A stretch of DNA of 64,000 bases. Source: Kistimonas sp964291505. GTDB taxonomy: Bacteria; Pseudomonadota; Gammaproteobacteria; Pseudomonadales; Endozoicomonadaceae. This document shows positions 26,715 to 37,100 of this stretch, piece by piece. Made by a program: the position numbers and the translations under genes. The stretch's first letter is position 1. Every line of letters starts with the position of its first letter. The stretch is taken from contig OZ220221.1 in NCBI GenBank assembly GCA_964291505.2, positions 62,001 to 126,000 of the forward strand, in the 5' to 3' direction. The notes under the pieces are model-generated. The model worked only from the letters and a program-made list of their open reading frames with translations. It was not told the DNA's origin and made no database searches.

Positions 26715-27395
26715 ATGCCGCGGCATTTTATGATGACCCCAGACTCCGACATGGCTGAAGCAGCAGTACCCACACCACCCCGTACCCGACGCAAGCCGCA
26801 GGCCCGCAGCCTGGAACGGCGTCGTGCCATACTGGACGCCACCCGTGAGTTGCTGGATACCACCTCTATCAGCGATCTGTCTCTATACCAGGTAGCAGAC
26901 AAGGCGGGCATCCCTCCCTCCTCGCTCTATCACTTTTTCCCAAAAGTGGATGCGCTGCTGGGCGCACTGGTGGAAGAGATATTCACCGAGTTCGACACCA
27001 TCATGAATGAGCCACTGGATGTTGATGCCATTCATCACTGGACGGATATCACCCGCCAGCTACAGGCGCGTTTTGTCGTCTATTACCGGGAACATAAATA
27101 TGTCCGGGATCTGATTCTTGGGCAGCATGTGATCAGCACCATCCGCCATGCGGACTATATGCATGATGACCTGCTTGGGCGTCGTATCCGGGAATATCAT
27201 GAACAGCTGTTCCAGCTTCCCCCCTTGCCGCAAGCCTACAATATTTTTGCTGTTGCCCTGCAGGTGGCGGATAAGGTTTATTCCATCTCCTACCAGGAAT
27301 ATGGGAATATTACCGAAGAGCTGGCACGGGAAGGACGACGGGCGGCGCAAGCTTATCTGGGGCTGTATATACCTGACGTCATGCCCAGGCGTTAA
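26715..27395 (+). CDS. TetR/AcrR-type regulator (paralogue 2)
   Basis: Up to 226 residues. Starts at 26715, 26730, 26733 and 26751 are all possible; none has a good ribosome-binding site. The DNA-binding region 'QARSLERRRAILDATRELL...ISDLSLYQVADKAGIPPSSLYHFFPKVDALLGALVEE' and the C-terminal 'QAYNIFAVALQVADKVYSISYQEYGNITEELAREG' match the regulator at 23530..24210 almost block for block, so the two are duplicates flanking pxpBCA. Cotranscription with pxpA (35 nt away) is likely. Confidence 0.85.
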   Translation: MPRHFMMTPDSDMAEAAVPTPPRTRRKPQARSLERRRAILDATRELLDTTSISDLSLYQVADKAGIPPSSLYHFFPKVDALLGALVEEIFTEFDTIMNEPLDVDAIHHWTDITRQLQARFVVYYREHKYVRDLILGQHVISTIRHADYMHDDLLGRRIREYHEQLFQLPPLPQAYNIFAVALQVADKVYSISYQEYGNITEELAREGRRAAQAYLGLYIPDVMPRR

Positions 27396-27721
27396 CTTTC
27401 TTTAGTTGGAATACATTTGGAGTCTCTCTCGAGTACAGCCAGATTATTGTATACAGGTAAAAGGTTTTGCCTATGAGCCCGGGGAAACCGGGAGAGAAAC
27501 TTTATAGAGAAACAAACATAAGGATTAACGTAGCAGACAACTCCCCCCTTGAGGCGTCCATTTCAATACATTTGCTATGACTCTTTTTTCCTGCAAAGAA
27601 CACATACAATTAAACACCGCCTGACGTTCAAAAAACCTGATTTGAACAGTAATTATCGCAGACACAGGAGCATTTCTGACAGGAAAGTGTGGATGCCTGG
27701 CAATGCCTTCCCATCAATGAA
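27396..27721. other. Intergenic region between the TetR gene and the convergent unknown
   Basis: 326 bp without a convincing gene on either strand. It contains a GC-rich dyad around 27478-27493 (CCCGGGGAAACCGGG), which might be a weak hairpin for either convergent transcript. Nothing else recognised. Confidence 0.35.
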
Positions 27722-28738
27722 TCACGTCTGGGTCGAAATATGGGAAATAATGGCTCGAGCCTCATTGGAGGCCGATTGAGCATCAGCATTAGAACAAAAA
27801 AGTACGAGGGATGAAGACGACGACCGCGATGCCTGTATCAGAGATGTAACCGGTTGCAGCCCCAGATTATCACTAATAGTTGTGATGACAGTGGTGACGC
27901 GCTGCGCAGCTTTCAAACTAGTAGACACCGTTTTTTCTGGCAAAGCATCCTCCCTGAAAAACCGGTACTCCAACGCTTCAACGGCAACAGCGCCAGACAA
28001 GGTTGCCACTCCACTGAGTGGAGTCAAGGCTATCTCAGTTTGATCCCATAGCTGCCTTAATGGCAGCAGTAAACCGGCAGCGGCAGATGACAACCTCACG
28101 TTTTCCCTCTCCTTAGCAACCGTGTATATCGGCTTAGCAGGTTGTATCTGGCTTAGCATTTCCTGACCTGACAAAGCAACTGCGCTGTATTGCGTCATTT
28201 TCTCATCTGTTCTGACTGAGACAGCGGAAGGATAAGGAACATGTACCCTTGTGGCTTCTCTCCCCCCGGAGGGTTTAGCTTCTGAAAACAAACGTCTATT
28301 TGATGCTGCCGATTCAGCCAAAGTAGGGCAGGACTGCACGCGCGACCATAAATCTGGAAAAAAACATCCCCCGACCAGTGCGCCCGTTGACGCTGTTCCC
28401 CCCTGTGACGTACCCGTCACTGGAAATAATTGATACTCAGGATAACGTTGCTGACGTTCAGACTCGTTACTCTGCCAGTCTCGCCCTGCAACAACCATAT
28501 TGCCAACGTCATAGCGGAGTTGAGAACCGCTGTCTACACAACTAACCGCATGCCTTTCATAAAGTCTGCGCCCCTGTTCTATGGCAGATCTAAGCCAGGG
28601 AGTTTCTTGATTCACTGTTGAGACCACACCTGAAGACGTAGTCATAGTGATGGTCTGTGTGTACCCGGAAGAGACTGTTCCCAAGGGAATTGTATGGGGA
28701 GGGACTGTATGTCTGTCAGGCTGTCGACTTCTTTCCAT
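27722..28738 (-). CDS. Unrecognised Ser/Thr-rich protein
   Basis: About 338 residues from the ATG at 28738, preferred because GGAG lies 8 nt upstream; the frame is open to an ATG pair at 28774 with no site. Composition is rich in Ser, Thr and Gln; the first ~200 residues look disordered, the later part (from 'SSAAAGLLLPLRQLWDQTEIAL') is helical with short hydrophobic patches. No signal peptide. It follows the gene at 28797..30527 on the same strand and is probably in its operon. No family recognised; together with its neighbour it resembles secreted-effector gene pairs. Confidence 0.6.
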   Translation of the reverse strand: MERSRQPDRHTVPPHTIPLGTVSSGYTQTITMTTSSGVVSTVNQETPWLRSAIEQGRRLYERHAVSCVDSGSQLRYDVGNMVVAGRDWQSNESERQQRYPEYQLFPVTGTSQGGTASTGALVGGCFFPDLWSRVQSCPTLAESAASNRRLFSEAKPSGGREATRVHVPYPSAVSVRTDEKMTQYSAVALSGQEMLSQIQPAKPIYTVAKERENVRLSSAAAGLLLPLRQLWDQTEIALTPLSGVATLSGAVAVEALEYRFFREDALPEKTVSTSLKAAQRVTTVITTISDNLGLQPVTSLIQASRSSSSSLVLFCSNADAQSASNEARAIISHISTQT

Positions 28739-28796
28739 AGTAATGGCTCCAAAACAATCGCCTTTAAACATCATTCAATGCAAGGCATAAAATCAA

Positions 28797-30527
28797 TCAG
28801 GTTACCTGCCCTGGTTTATTCAACGACAGCAAAGACTGATTGAACGTATCAATCATTGTCTGCAAGGTCGATGTTTGTAGTTTCTTTTGGTTATGACGAC
28901 ACCATTCGACGATATCCTGATAAAAATCGCACAAGCCTTCACCTTCCCTCTGCGCTGCTTCAGTATCAGCACGCAGATGATTTCTCACCGCCAAGCACAC
29001 TTGATTTGCTTGATAAGCAATAGATTCAGGATAATTTTTCAAAACAGCACTAAACAAGGCGATGTTTGCTTTATGAACGCTTCTCAGTGGATGCCCCTTA
29101 AAAGTCTCTATATAGCCTTTACAGTGCTTCACTTGCCCATATTCAAGATTCTCTTCGCCTTTTGATTGGTAAGCTCGCCTTCTACCATAGGGTGTAAATA
29201 CCGGTTGAGAAGCACCGAGCCACCCGAAAAGCGCCTGCAATCTTAATTCGTAAACATAAAGAATCGTCAGAAAACCAGAAGCCGCTTCAGCATTCTTTGC
29301 AAGTGCTCTCGATTCGCAAATGTAAAAATTATTCTTTCCTTGATAACAAACATGGGCTGAATCCGCTGGATGAGTAATAGACTGAAAACCCATGACAACA
29401 TCCACGGCTTGTCGTTTACTATATTGATGACCCGTCTCTGGAACTTTACCACTCTTCTCCGCTTTTTTTACCTTATGCCTCGTACTTTGTTTTGAGGAAT
29501 AAGCCACAGTATCAACACTCCCTTCCCTCCTTTCTTTTCTTCTTGTCCTGTCTACCTGCTCCCATTGAGAAGGCGCTTCTGTCTGCTTTGTGTCAAGACT
29601 TACGTGGGCTAACTCTTCCGATAACTCACATCCGCCCTCCGGTAACATCCAGTCAGTCTCTTCTGGATAGAGCCGCGGCGCAGCGGCTGTCTCCACCAAT
29701 GCAGAGAGATCCTTATCGTCATCCAGATAAACGGTTTCGCCTGTCAAGTGAGCTTCCGGAATGCCTGTAGAACATGAATCTGAAACCTCAGGGATTTTCA
29801 GGGGTTCAAGCTGAATACCAAAAACCTCGGTTACAGTCTGTTTCATCATCGAAATTAACGCATCTTTTTCTGCTGAAAGCTCTTCGCATTGATGGAACAG
29901 AGATAGCCAATAATCACGTATATTGTCTTCTCTTAAAAAAGAGAAATACTGTTCATGCACAGCAAACATATCACTCAGATAGTATGTAATATCAAACGAT
30001 TCTGCCTCTACAAATGCATTAACAAAACTTTTTTCATGTTCGTACAAATGTAACAGTGGTGATTTCTGAATCTTATCCCATAGCTGACAAAACTGACTCA
30101 CATTAACCGATCGTTCTTGAACATCAGAGAAAAATGATTTCCTTGTATCCTGACTGGTGATTGTTTGTAAAGTTTCAAATCGACTTTTCAGCTGTGAAAT
30201 AATATCTGCGAAAAGTTGCAACTGATCTGCTCCAATATGTCGGCGATCAGAAGACTTTTTTTTACTCCCAGCGGGCAGCTTATCACTATAAACAAATGTA
30301 TTATTATCACTTATACCAATTTTTGTCTTAGCATCCAGCTGTTGCCCTGAATATTTCCTAGCCTCAATCTCTGTTCGCACTTCCCCTAAATCATAACCAT
30401 AGTGTGTAGCCGTTATTGGTTTAACGGTGCGATGAGAGGATGCGCATGCTGCACTTCCAACCGTATCTTCATCTTGGGTTGATGGCGGCCTTAATGAAGC
30501 CGTTTTTGAACCTGCGGCTTTGTTCAT
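28797..30527 (-). CDS. Unrecognised 576-residue protein
   Basis: ATG at 30527 with an AGGGAG site about 11 nt upstream. Residues 1-90 are polar and disordered; about 100-230 are helical ('LQLFADIISQLKSRFETLQTI', 'FHQCEELSAEKDALISMMKQ'); about 240-370 are acidic then basic and low in complexity; the last ~200 form a mixed domain with several Cys, Tyr and Trp ('CYQGKNNFYICESRALAKNAEA', 'LRLQALFGWLGASQPVF'). No signal peptide or TM segment. It is divergent from the 2366-residue gene at 31105 across a 577-bp gap and shares its AT-rich composition. Function unknown. Confidence 0.65.
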   Translation of the reverse strand: MNKAAGSKTASLRPPSTQDEDTVGSAACASSHRTVKPITATHYGYDLGEVRTEIEARKYSGQQLDAKTKIGISDNNTFVYSDKLPAGSKKKSSDRRHIGADQLQLFADIISQLKSRFETLQTITSQDTRKSFFSDVQERSVNVSQFCQLWDKIQKSPLLHLYEHEKSFVNAFVEAESFDITYYLSDMFAVHEQYFSFLREDNIRDYWLSLFHQCEELSAEKDALISMMKQTVTEVFGIQLEPLKIPEVSDSCSTGIPEAHLTGETVYLDDDKDLSALVETAAAPRLYPEETDWMLPEGGCELSEELAHVSLDTKQTEAPSQWEQVDRTRRKERREGSVDTVAYSSKQSTRHKVKKAEKSGKVPETGHQYSKRQAVDVVMGFQSITHPADSAHVCYQGKNNFYICESRALAKNAEAASGFLTILYVYELRLQALFGWLGASQPVFTPYGRRRAYQSKGEENLEYGQVKHCKGYIETFKGHPLRSVHKANIALFSAVLKNYPESIAYQANQVCLAVRNHLRADTEAAQREGEGLCDFYQDIVEWCRHNQKKLQTSTLQTMIDTFNQSLLSLNKPGQVT

Positions 30528-31104
30528 AACAATAACACTCCCTGTAAGAATAGAGACTAAACGAGGAAAATTTACACGGATACTTCATCAGATCACTAAC
30601 CAATACGATAAGAACTGCTTACATCATGGAAATCACACAAATATCATCCGTCATACATCATTGACCAGAACGCACACAATGATTGACCTTTAAATCAATC
30701 CAAATACGTCAATGCCAATAACTGAGCAGATGCCTTGACTAACCCTCAAGGAACTGCATCCACATTCATTGAGTCTGATTTTTGAAATTAGATGGAGACA
30801 CGAAGTCAGAAGGAAGTGCTTACAAGAACATAAATTGATTGAAGGCTCTAGCCGATACGATGTTTTATACAGCGTTATTTTTTCGGTTTGCTCTTGTTTG
30901 CCGTCAGATTGAACATCAGTTACCCGTGCACAATTGATTCGATTTCCAGCAATCAATGAACGCTCTCAACAGGATGAAGTAACAATCTCACACTTTTCTT
31001 CCATGACCTTTATCCAAAGTAGTTGAGCACGTTGCATGGTTTACGAACGAAGGTATCTGCCTGTGAGACAACGGTTTTTTATACTTTCAGCAGGAGTCTG
31101 ATTG
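30528..31104. promoter_or_regulatory. Divergent intergenic region before the giant gene
   Basis: 577 bp, AT-rich, between two divergent unknown genes, so it must hold both promoters. No reading frame has a ribosome-binding site or recognisable product. I see no clear operator dyad. Confidence 0.4.
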
Positions 31105-34100
31105 ATGGCGAGTTCAAACAGAGGCGTTAGGCAACAACCCAGATTCACACAAAGGGGTGATGGAGCCCCTTCCCACCCACCTAAGCAACAAGGCAAAACC
31201 CAACAACAGCAAGGCGCTCGCTATGCGAGAAGGCATGTCGCAGAGGCCCAAGCCTCTGGTCCAGCGCCAGACTCAGTCAACCGCCGAACCTCCTCTACTC
31301 ACCCAATAAGCATTACTGAACATCATATTGCGCCAGTCAAGGAAGGGGGTGACCAAGGCGCTGCATTTGCATCAACAACACATCGCAGAGCGTCACAAGC
31401 AGACAGCAGAGGAGAAACACCAGAACCACAATGGGCTTCTCCATTACAACCTCCTGCTGATTGGGTGAAAAGGATTGACAACGCCATCCGTGAATTGTCT
31501 GAAGCTGAAAACACCGCAGAAAACCCGGTGCAGTGGTGCGTAGGGATTGTTGAAAAGACAGAAGCATTACATGAGAAAGAGAAAGAGAAAGACTTTGAGT
31601 CGAGATACCACAAAGCGTTGAACCGGGCAATCGCACCGATTTACGGTAACGCACTTGAGCAAGCAATTGCATATTTAGAACAAGAAGATGTAGAAAAAAA
31701 AATCTATCAATACAGACGTGAGTTATACACAATAATTACTCTTGCTTATTTGCATCCACCTGCCCACCGAGTTAAACCACCTGAACGCTCATCTTTCAAT
31801 GAGCGTATAAAAGAAAGACTAATGCGTCTCATGAAGTCAGAAATTCGGTATTTAACACACGTCCATATCAAAAAACCGCTTCCCTTGACAGGTTGCACCG
31901 ATGAAATCCTAGAAGATCTCGAACACTTTCTCCGAGAAAAGTCTCCTGTACACTATTTTTTGACAAAAGATGAAGTAAAGAGCTATCACATTGATATTGA
32001 TAACATCAAATATGCTGACATTCCCGAAACGTTCTCTGCTGGATCATTTGCAGAAGCCTTAGCCTATCGAGAGTATGTCAGTGCTTACAGGATTCTGACT
32101 AGAGACCATAAGGTCAGGCCAGCAAAACTAAGGTATTTCGTTGACACGTTGACTCAAGAGATAGATCAACTAAAGCACATCATAACTTACACTAGAGATT
32201 TCACCTTCCATGTAAACTGGTTGAATATTCTTATTATTTTCAAAAAGAAATTGCTTGGAACCATTAATAAAGACGCAGACCTTAAGCCGTTAATCAATAC
32301 CCTACTATCAAAAACGGTCAAATATATCATTGTAGAAATAGTGGCAAAATCTCCATCTTTAACTAAGACTCAGGAGGCGATGTCTTTGATTGAAGACATT
32401 ATCAGTGATCCTGAACTGGATAAAGACTGTCAGATAAAATGGACTATTCTCCAACGTCCGGAGCTTGACGCTGCAGAGGTGTCGCAAGATATCAGCGGTT
32501 TTGAAAAACACACTACTGCTCGTCTACAGGAAGCCCTGGATGCCATCAATCGAAATACCCGAGCAGGTTTTGAAAACGCAGCCCTTCTCATCAAACCACT
32601 CCTTGCAATACAGGATGTGATTAAAAAATTGCCAGCACTTTACCTAATTTATAAACAGATAGAAGAAGAATTCCGCAAACCGTTAATTGCGTATTTCTTC
32701 GACCCGACGATTGAGGAGCTTGATCGACTACGTAAGGATCGAACCAGTTACAATAATTTAATCCCTCTGATGCATAATCACAAAGAAACCTGTATCTCGA
32801 ATGAACAATATCGCTTCCTTTTAGATTTATCCCAAGATGATCGTTGGCGGGAAGCGCTCTGGAAAGTTTGGGGAAAATCAGTACGTCTATACGCTCAAAC
32901 AAAACAGCGAACTATTCACGCAGAAGATATTGCAGATTTGTTGCTTTTTCAGACGATGGCAGAATATCCAAAATGCCATATCGCAAAAGCGAACATCATA
33001 AAAACGCTTACTCAGATATTTGCAGACTCCATTGAGAATGTCGGAACCTTGGAAAGCACGTTAACGCCAGAAGAACGCACCATTCTGGCTGCCTGGGGAG
33101 AAAAGCTCTGTAGCGTAGTAAACCCCAATCCCAGATTCGCCCAGAAAGAGCAACCCGATAACGAAACATTACTTGCAACCCTACAGCAGTGGCGCTCTCT
33201 GCAGTCAGACCCGACGATACCAGCAACTTCAGAGCTAACCGATCAGCCTGAGGAAAATATCGCTGACTTCACTACCGATTCAGGTCAGCCATATGAGGTA
33301 TTCAGTACCGATAATGAGACATACTTTGCTGATGATGAAGGTGACGCAGAGCACTATACTGTCGTTGAAGATGATACGACTGAACTCGTTGCCGTATCCG
33401 CTCAGCCAGAGGAAGCTCCTCTTTCACCGGGTGTCGCACATGATCAACTGGCCGATGGACCTCCATTATTCACACTTATACCTCCCCCGAAGGAGCCATT
33501 ACTCCACTCTGGTGTCGTACAGTTTGATGACACTGTAATACCACCTCCAGATCAGTTTGCTAACAACCCCATAGTACAAATGCCTCTCTGGTGGAAAATG
33601 GATCCTAACGTTGAAGCGGAATACTCTTTCGGCTTTATTCCGACAACTGAACAAACGACTGACACGCTCCAAACTATCGAAACACCAGCGGATGAGCCGC
33701 AGACAATACAGGGGGTTATTGATCAACCTGAAGATGATAAGGGTGAAAGAGATGGCAGTCGTCGCAATAGAGATGAGACTTTGCCATTAATAACAGAGCA
33801 GAAGACTATTGAACAACAAGCGGTTGATGAGAGACCGACTTCACCACAACCTTTAGTATCTGACCAAGAATCAAAGCGCGTTACAGAATCAGCCTTAGCA
33901 TCCACGCTGCTGCGGACAACAGAGCAGACCGATGAGCAACAGACTGTTTCAGAAAGACGTCAGTCACCGCAGAGTCCAATATCTGAACCAAACACCAAAA
34001 GCCCAATCGAAGAAGTCATCATTGATTCGCATCAACTCAAGCCAAAACAGCCGGCAGAAGCAACATCTGTTGTTACTCAAGAGGCTGAAGATACTGCGGA

Positions 34101-37100
34101 TAGAGTGAGTGACATAGGTAGTAGCGATGCTACGGCATTACCAACAGACACGACTGTAGAAGAGCAACCTGAACCTGTTGTGGTCAAGCCAAAACCTCGG
34201 AAGCCCCTGACATTTAGACAAAAGCGACAGCAAAAACAACGGGAAAAACAACGGGAAAAACAAAAACGCGCGACTGAAAAAGCTACCACGACCTCGCAAC
34301 AACACACACCGAAGCCGCTTGCCACGGCAGAGCCTGATGCTACTCAAAAGGTCGAAGAAGCTACAGCTAACACTATAAAGGACATGCGAAGTAATGAGAG
34401 TGGCATCTCTTTACCAACAGAACAGACTATTGAACAGCCACCTGTTGTGGTAAGACCCAAGTCACCGCAACACCCAACACCTGAACAGGAAGAAAAAAGC
34501 GGCACAGATATAACCCTGACAACTCCTCCGCCGAAAGAGCCAAAAGAACAACTCATTGAACAACCACCTGCAGCGGTCAGACCCAAGACAGCGCATATTT
34601 CTGAATCGCAAAAGAAAGAAAAGAGTACTACCGAAATAACCACCATATCTGAACCACAACAGCAACCTGTTGATCAGGCTCTTAAAATCCCTGTAGAGAA
34701 ACCTTGGTTCGAATTTAATGATAATGAATGGAAAAGAAGAGCTGAGAACATAAACAAATTGAGGGGAAAATTAGACACGGCTTTAGAATACGAGGATTAT
34801 AAGCAAATCTGTAAATTACCCGACCCCTTATTTAAGGCTATGAGTGAGTATCATAAGGAAATAAGATCAACAATCGATAAGCAAAAGAGTATAAATCATG
34901 ACCATTATTTAATGCTCTATCAGCTAGCATTAACCAATCATACGTTTGAACTGATACCTAAAACCATCGAAAAATACATTCACAAACTCAGCGATGAACT
35001 AGCAAATAAATTATGGATGGCAGGTACATCCACAAACGATATTGACGTTGATTTTGTGACAACACTTGAACTATTTTACGAAAATCACTCTAAATGCACA
35101 GATGGGTGGGCACAAGTCATTCTTATTCATAGCCTCTGCCTGTTACTAACACTTAAGCGTAAAGATCCATCATTCTATCGCATATCCGAAAATATATCGC
35201 ATTTTAAGAACAAGATGGATCTACTAAAAATATCAATCCCAATTTTTATCGAAATATTAAATCAATCACACGACAACGGGAAACTTTTCGAGCATGAGGG
35301 AATGGTAAAAGAGGAATCCCTATGGAGTTCTGAAGGGAATTTTTCCCAATTGGCCATTCAGGATTTACCCATATCCCCTTCGCTACATGATTTTTTTCGA
35401 ATCATTAATATCATTACATTCAAAATTGTTTTCTTTGATAATAAGAGCCCACACGATAAACCAAGCTTAGAATGGAAAATCAAACTGCTAAAGCCATTAA
35501 TTGATCAGATGCTTGATCACATCCGAGCGTCCCTGCAAACGTTTGACGATACTGAATTATCGAACATTCGCTCAATGCTTAAAAATATATATGACGCCTA
35601 TTGCCGTGTCATGTCAGAGTTTTGTGGAGATCTGGATGTAAAGTTCAAGGAGGTAATGAGGGGTATCATTTTGCGCCAAATCACACCTATAACGGAAAAA
35701 AGAGCAGCAGACAAACCCACAACCAGTAAAGAACCACAACCTGACGAAACCTTGGAATCAAAGGATCATAGTACGACAGCAACAGTCAGCGGCGTTGAAG
35801 AAGAAACAACACAAGCAAAAACGGAGGAAGATACAACCAGGAGTCAGCCATCCCATGAGACAAAGGATACTGTTCAAGACACTACAGGTCATCTGGCAGA
35901 ACCGGAATTAGCGGCGACACAGGAAACATCAACACAGCCAGACGATACCCTGACATCAACCTTCACCTCTGCAACCGACTCTACCACTGGTGCTGAAACC
36001 AGTAAGGCTCCTTTGGTCAGCGCATCATCAAGCCTGGCAACGTCCAAAGAAGCTCTAATTACGTATGATAACTTTGGGAAAAAAAGGAGAAGAAAGGCCT
36101 TTCGTAATCTCATAGGGGCTAACTTTACGATTGATCGTTCTCAATTTGACCAGTTCATAGAGAAAAAATTGGTTCCGGAAGGCGTGTGCATCCGCTTGGC
36201 CGATGAGGGTGAGACCGGTGAATTTATGGCTTACTATGAGTCTTGGTTTAGCTCACTTCAGCAACCTTCACCAGCGCTTTCAGCACCAAAAGAAGAAGAG
36301 CCAATACCATCACAATCAGAATCTATTGAAACCTTTGCATACAAACCCACAACCAGCAAAAAGCCACGACCTGACGAAACATTAGAATCAAAGGATCATA
36401 GTACAACACCAACAGTCAGCGGCGCTGAAGAAGAAACAACAAAAACGGAGGAAGATACAACCAAGAGTCAGCCACCCCTCGAGACGAAGGATACTGTTCA
36501 AGACACTACAGCTCATCAGGCAGAACCGGAATTAACTGCCGCTCAGGAAACATCAACACAGCCAGACGATACCCTGCCATCAACCTTTATCTCTGCAACC
36601 GATTCTACCACTGGCGCTGAACCCAGTAAGGCACCTTTGGTCAGCGCATCATCAAGCCTGTCAACGTCCAAAGAAGCTCTAATTACGTATGATAACTTTG
36701 GAAAAAAAAGGAGAAAAAAGGCCTTTCGTAATCTCACAGGGGCTAACTTTACGATTGATCGTTCTCACTTTGACCAGTTCATAGAGAAGAAATTGGTTCC
36801 GGAAGACGTGTGTATCCGTCTGGCAGAAAATGGTGATACAGCTGAATTTATGGCTTATTATGAGTCTTGGCGTCAATCAGTGCAGCCACCTTCACCAGGG
36901 GCTTCAGAAACAAAAGAAAAAAAACCAATAGCATCAAAATCAGAATCTACTGCTACCGTTGAATTTGAGGATCGCAGAAACCTGAACAAGCAACTCAAAA
37001 AGGCAGGCATGCACATCACCCTGACTGATTTGAGTCTTTTTATTGATCCCAGTCGTGTAGACCCTAATGACTGTATGCTCGCCTCTCATGGCAACAAAAA

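Noticed and set aside
30690..30956. 88-codon minus frame in the gap before the giant gene
   Set aside because: No ribosome-binding site, no recognisable sequence, and it occupies the expected promoter region.
35713..36960. CRISPR-like or satellite repeat
   Set aside because: Only two long in-frame copies within a coding sequence; no short repeats with unique spacers.
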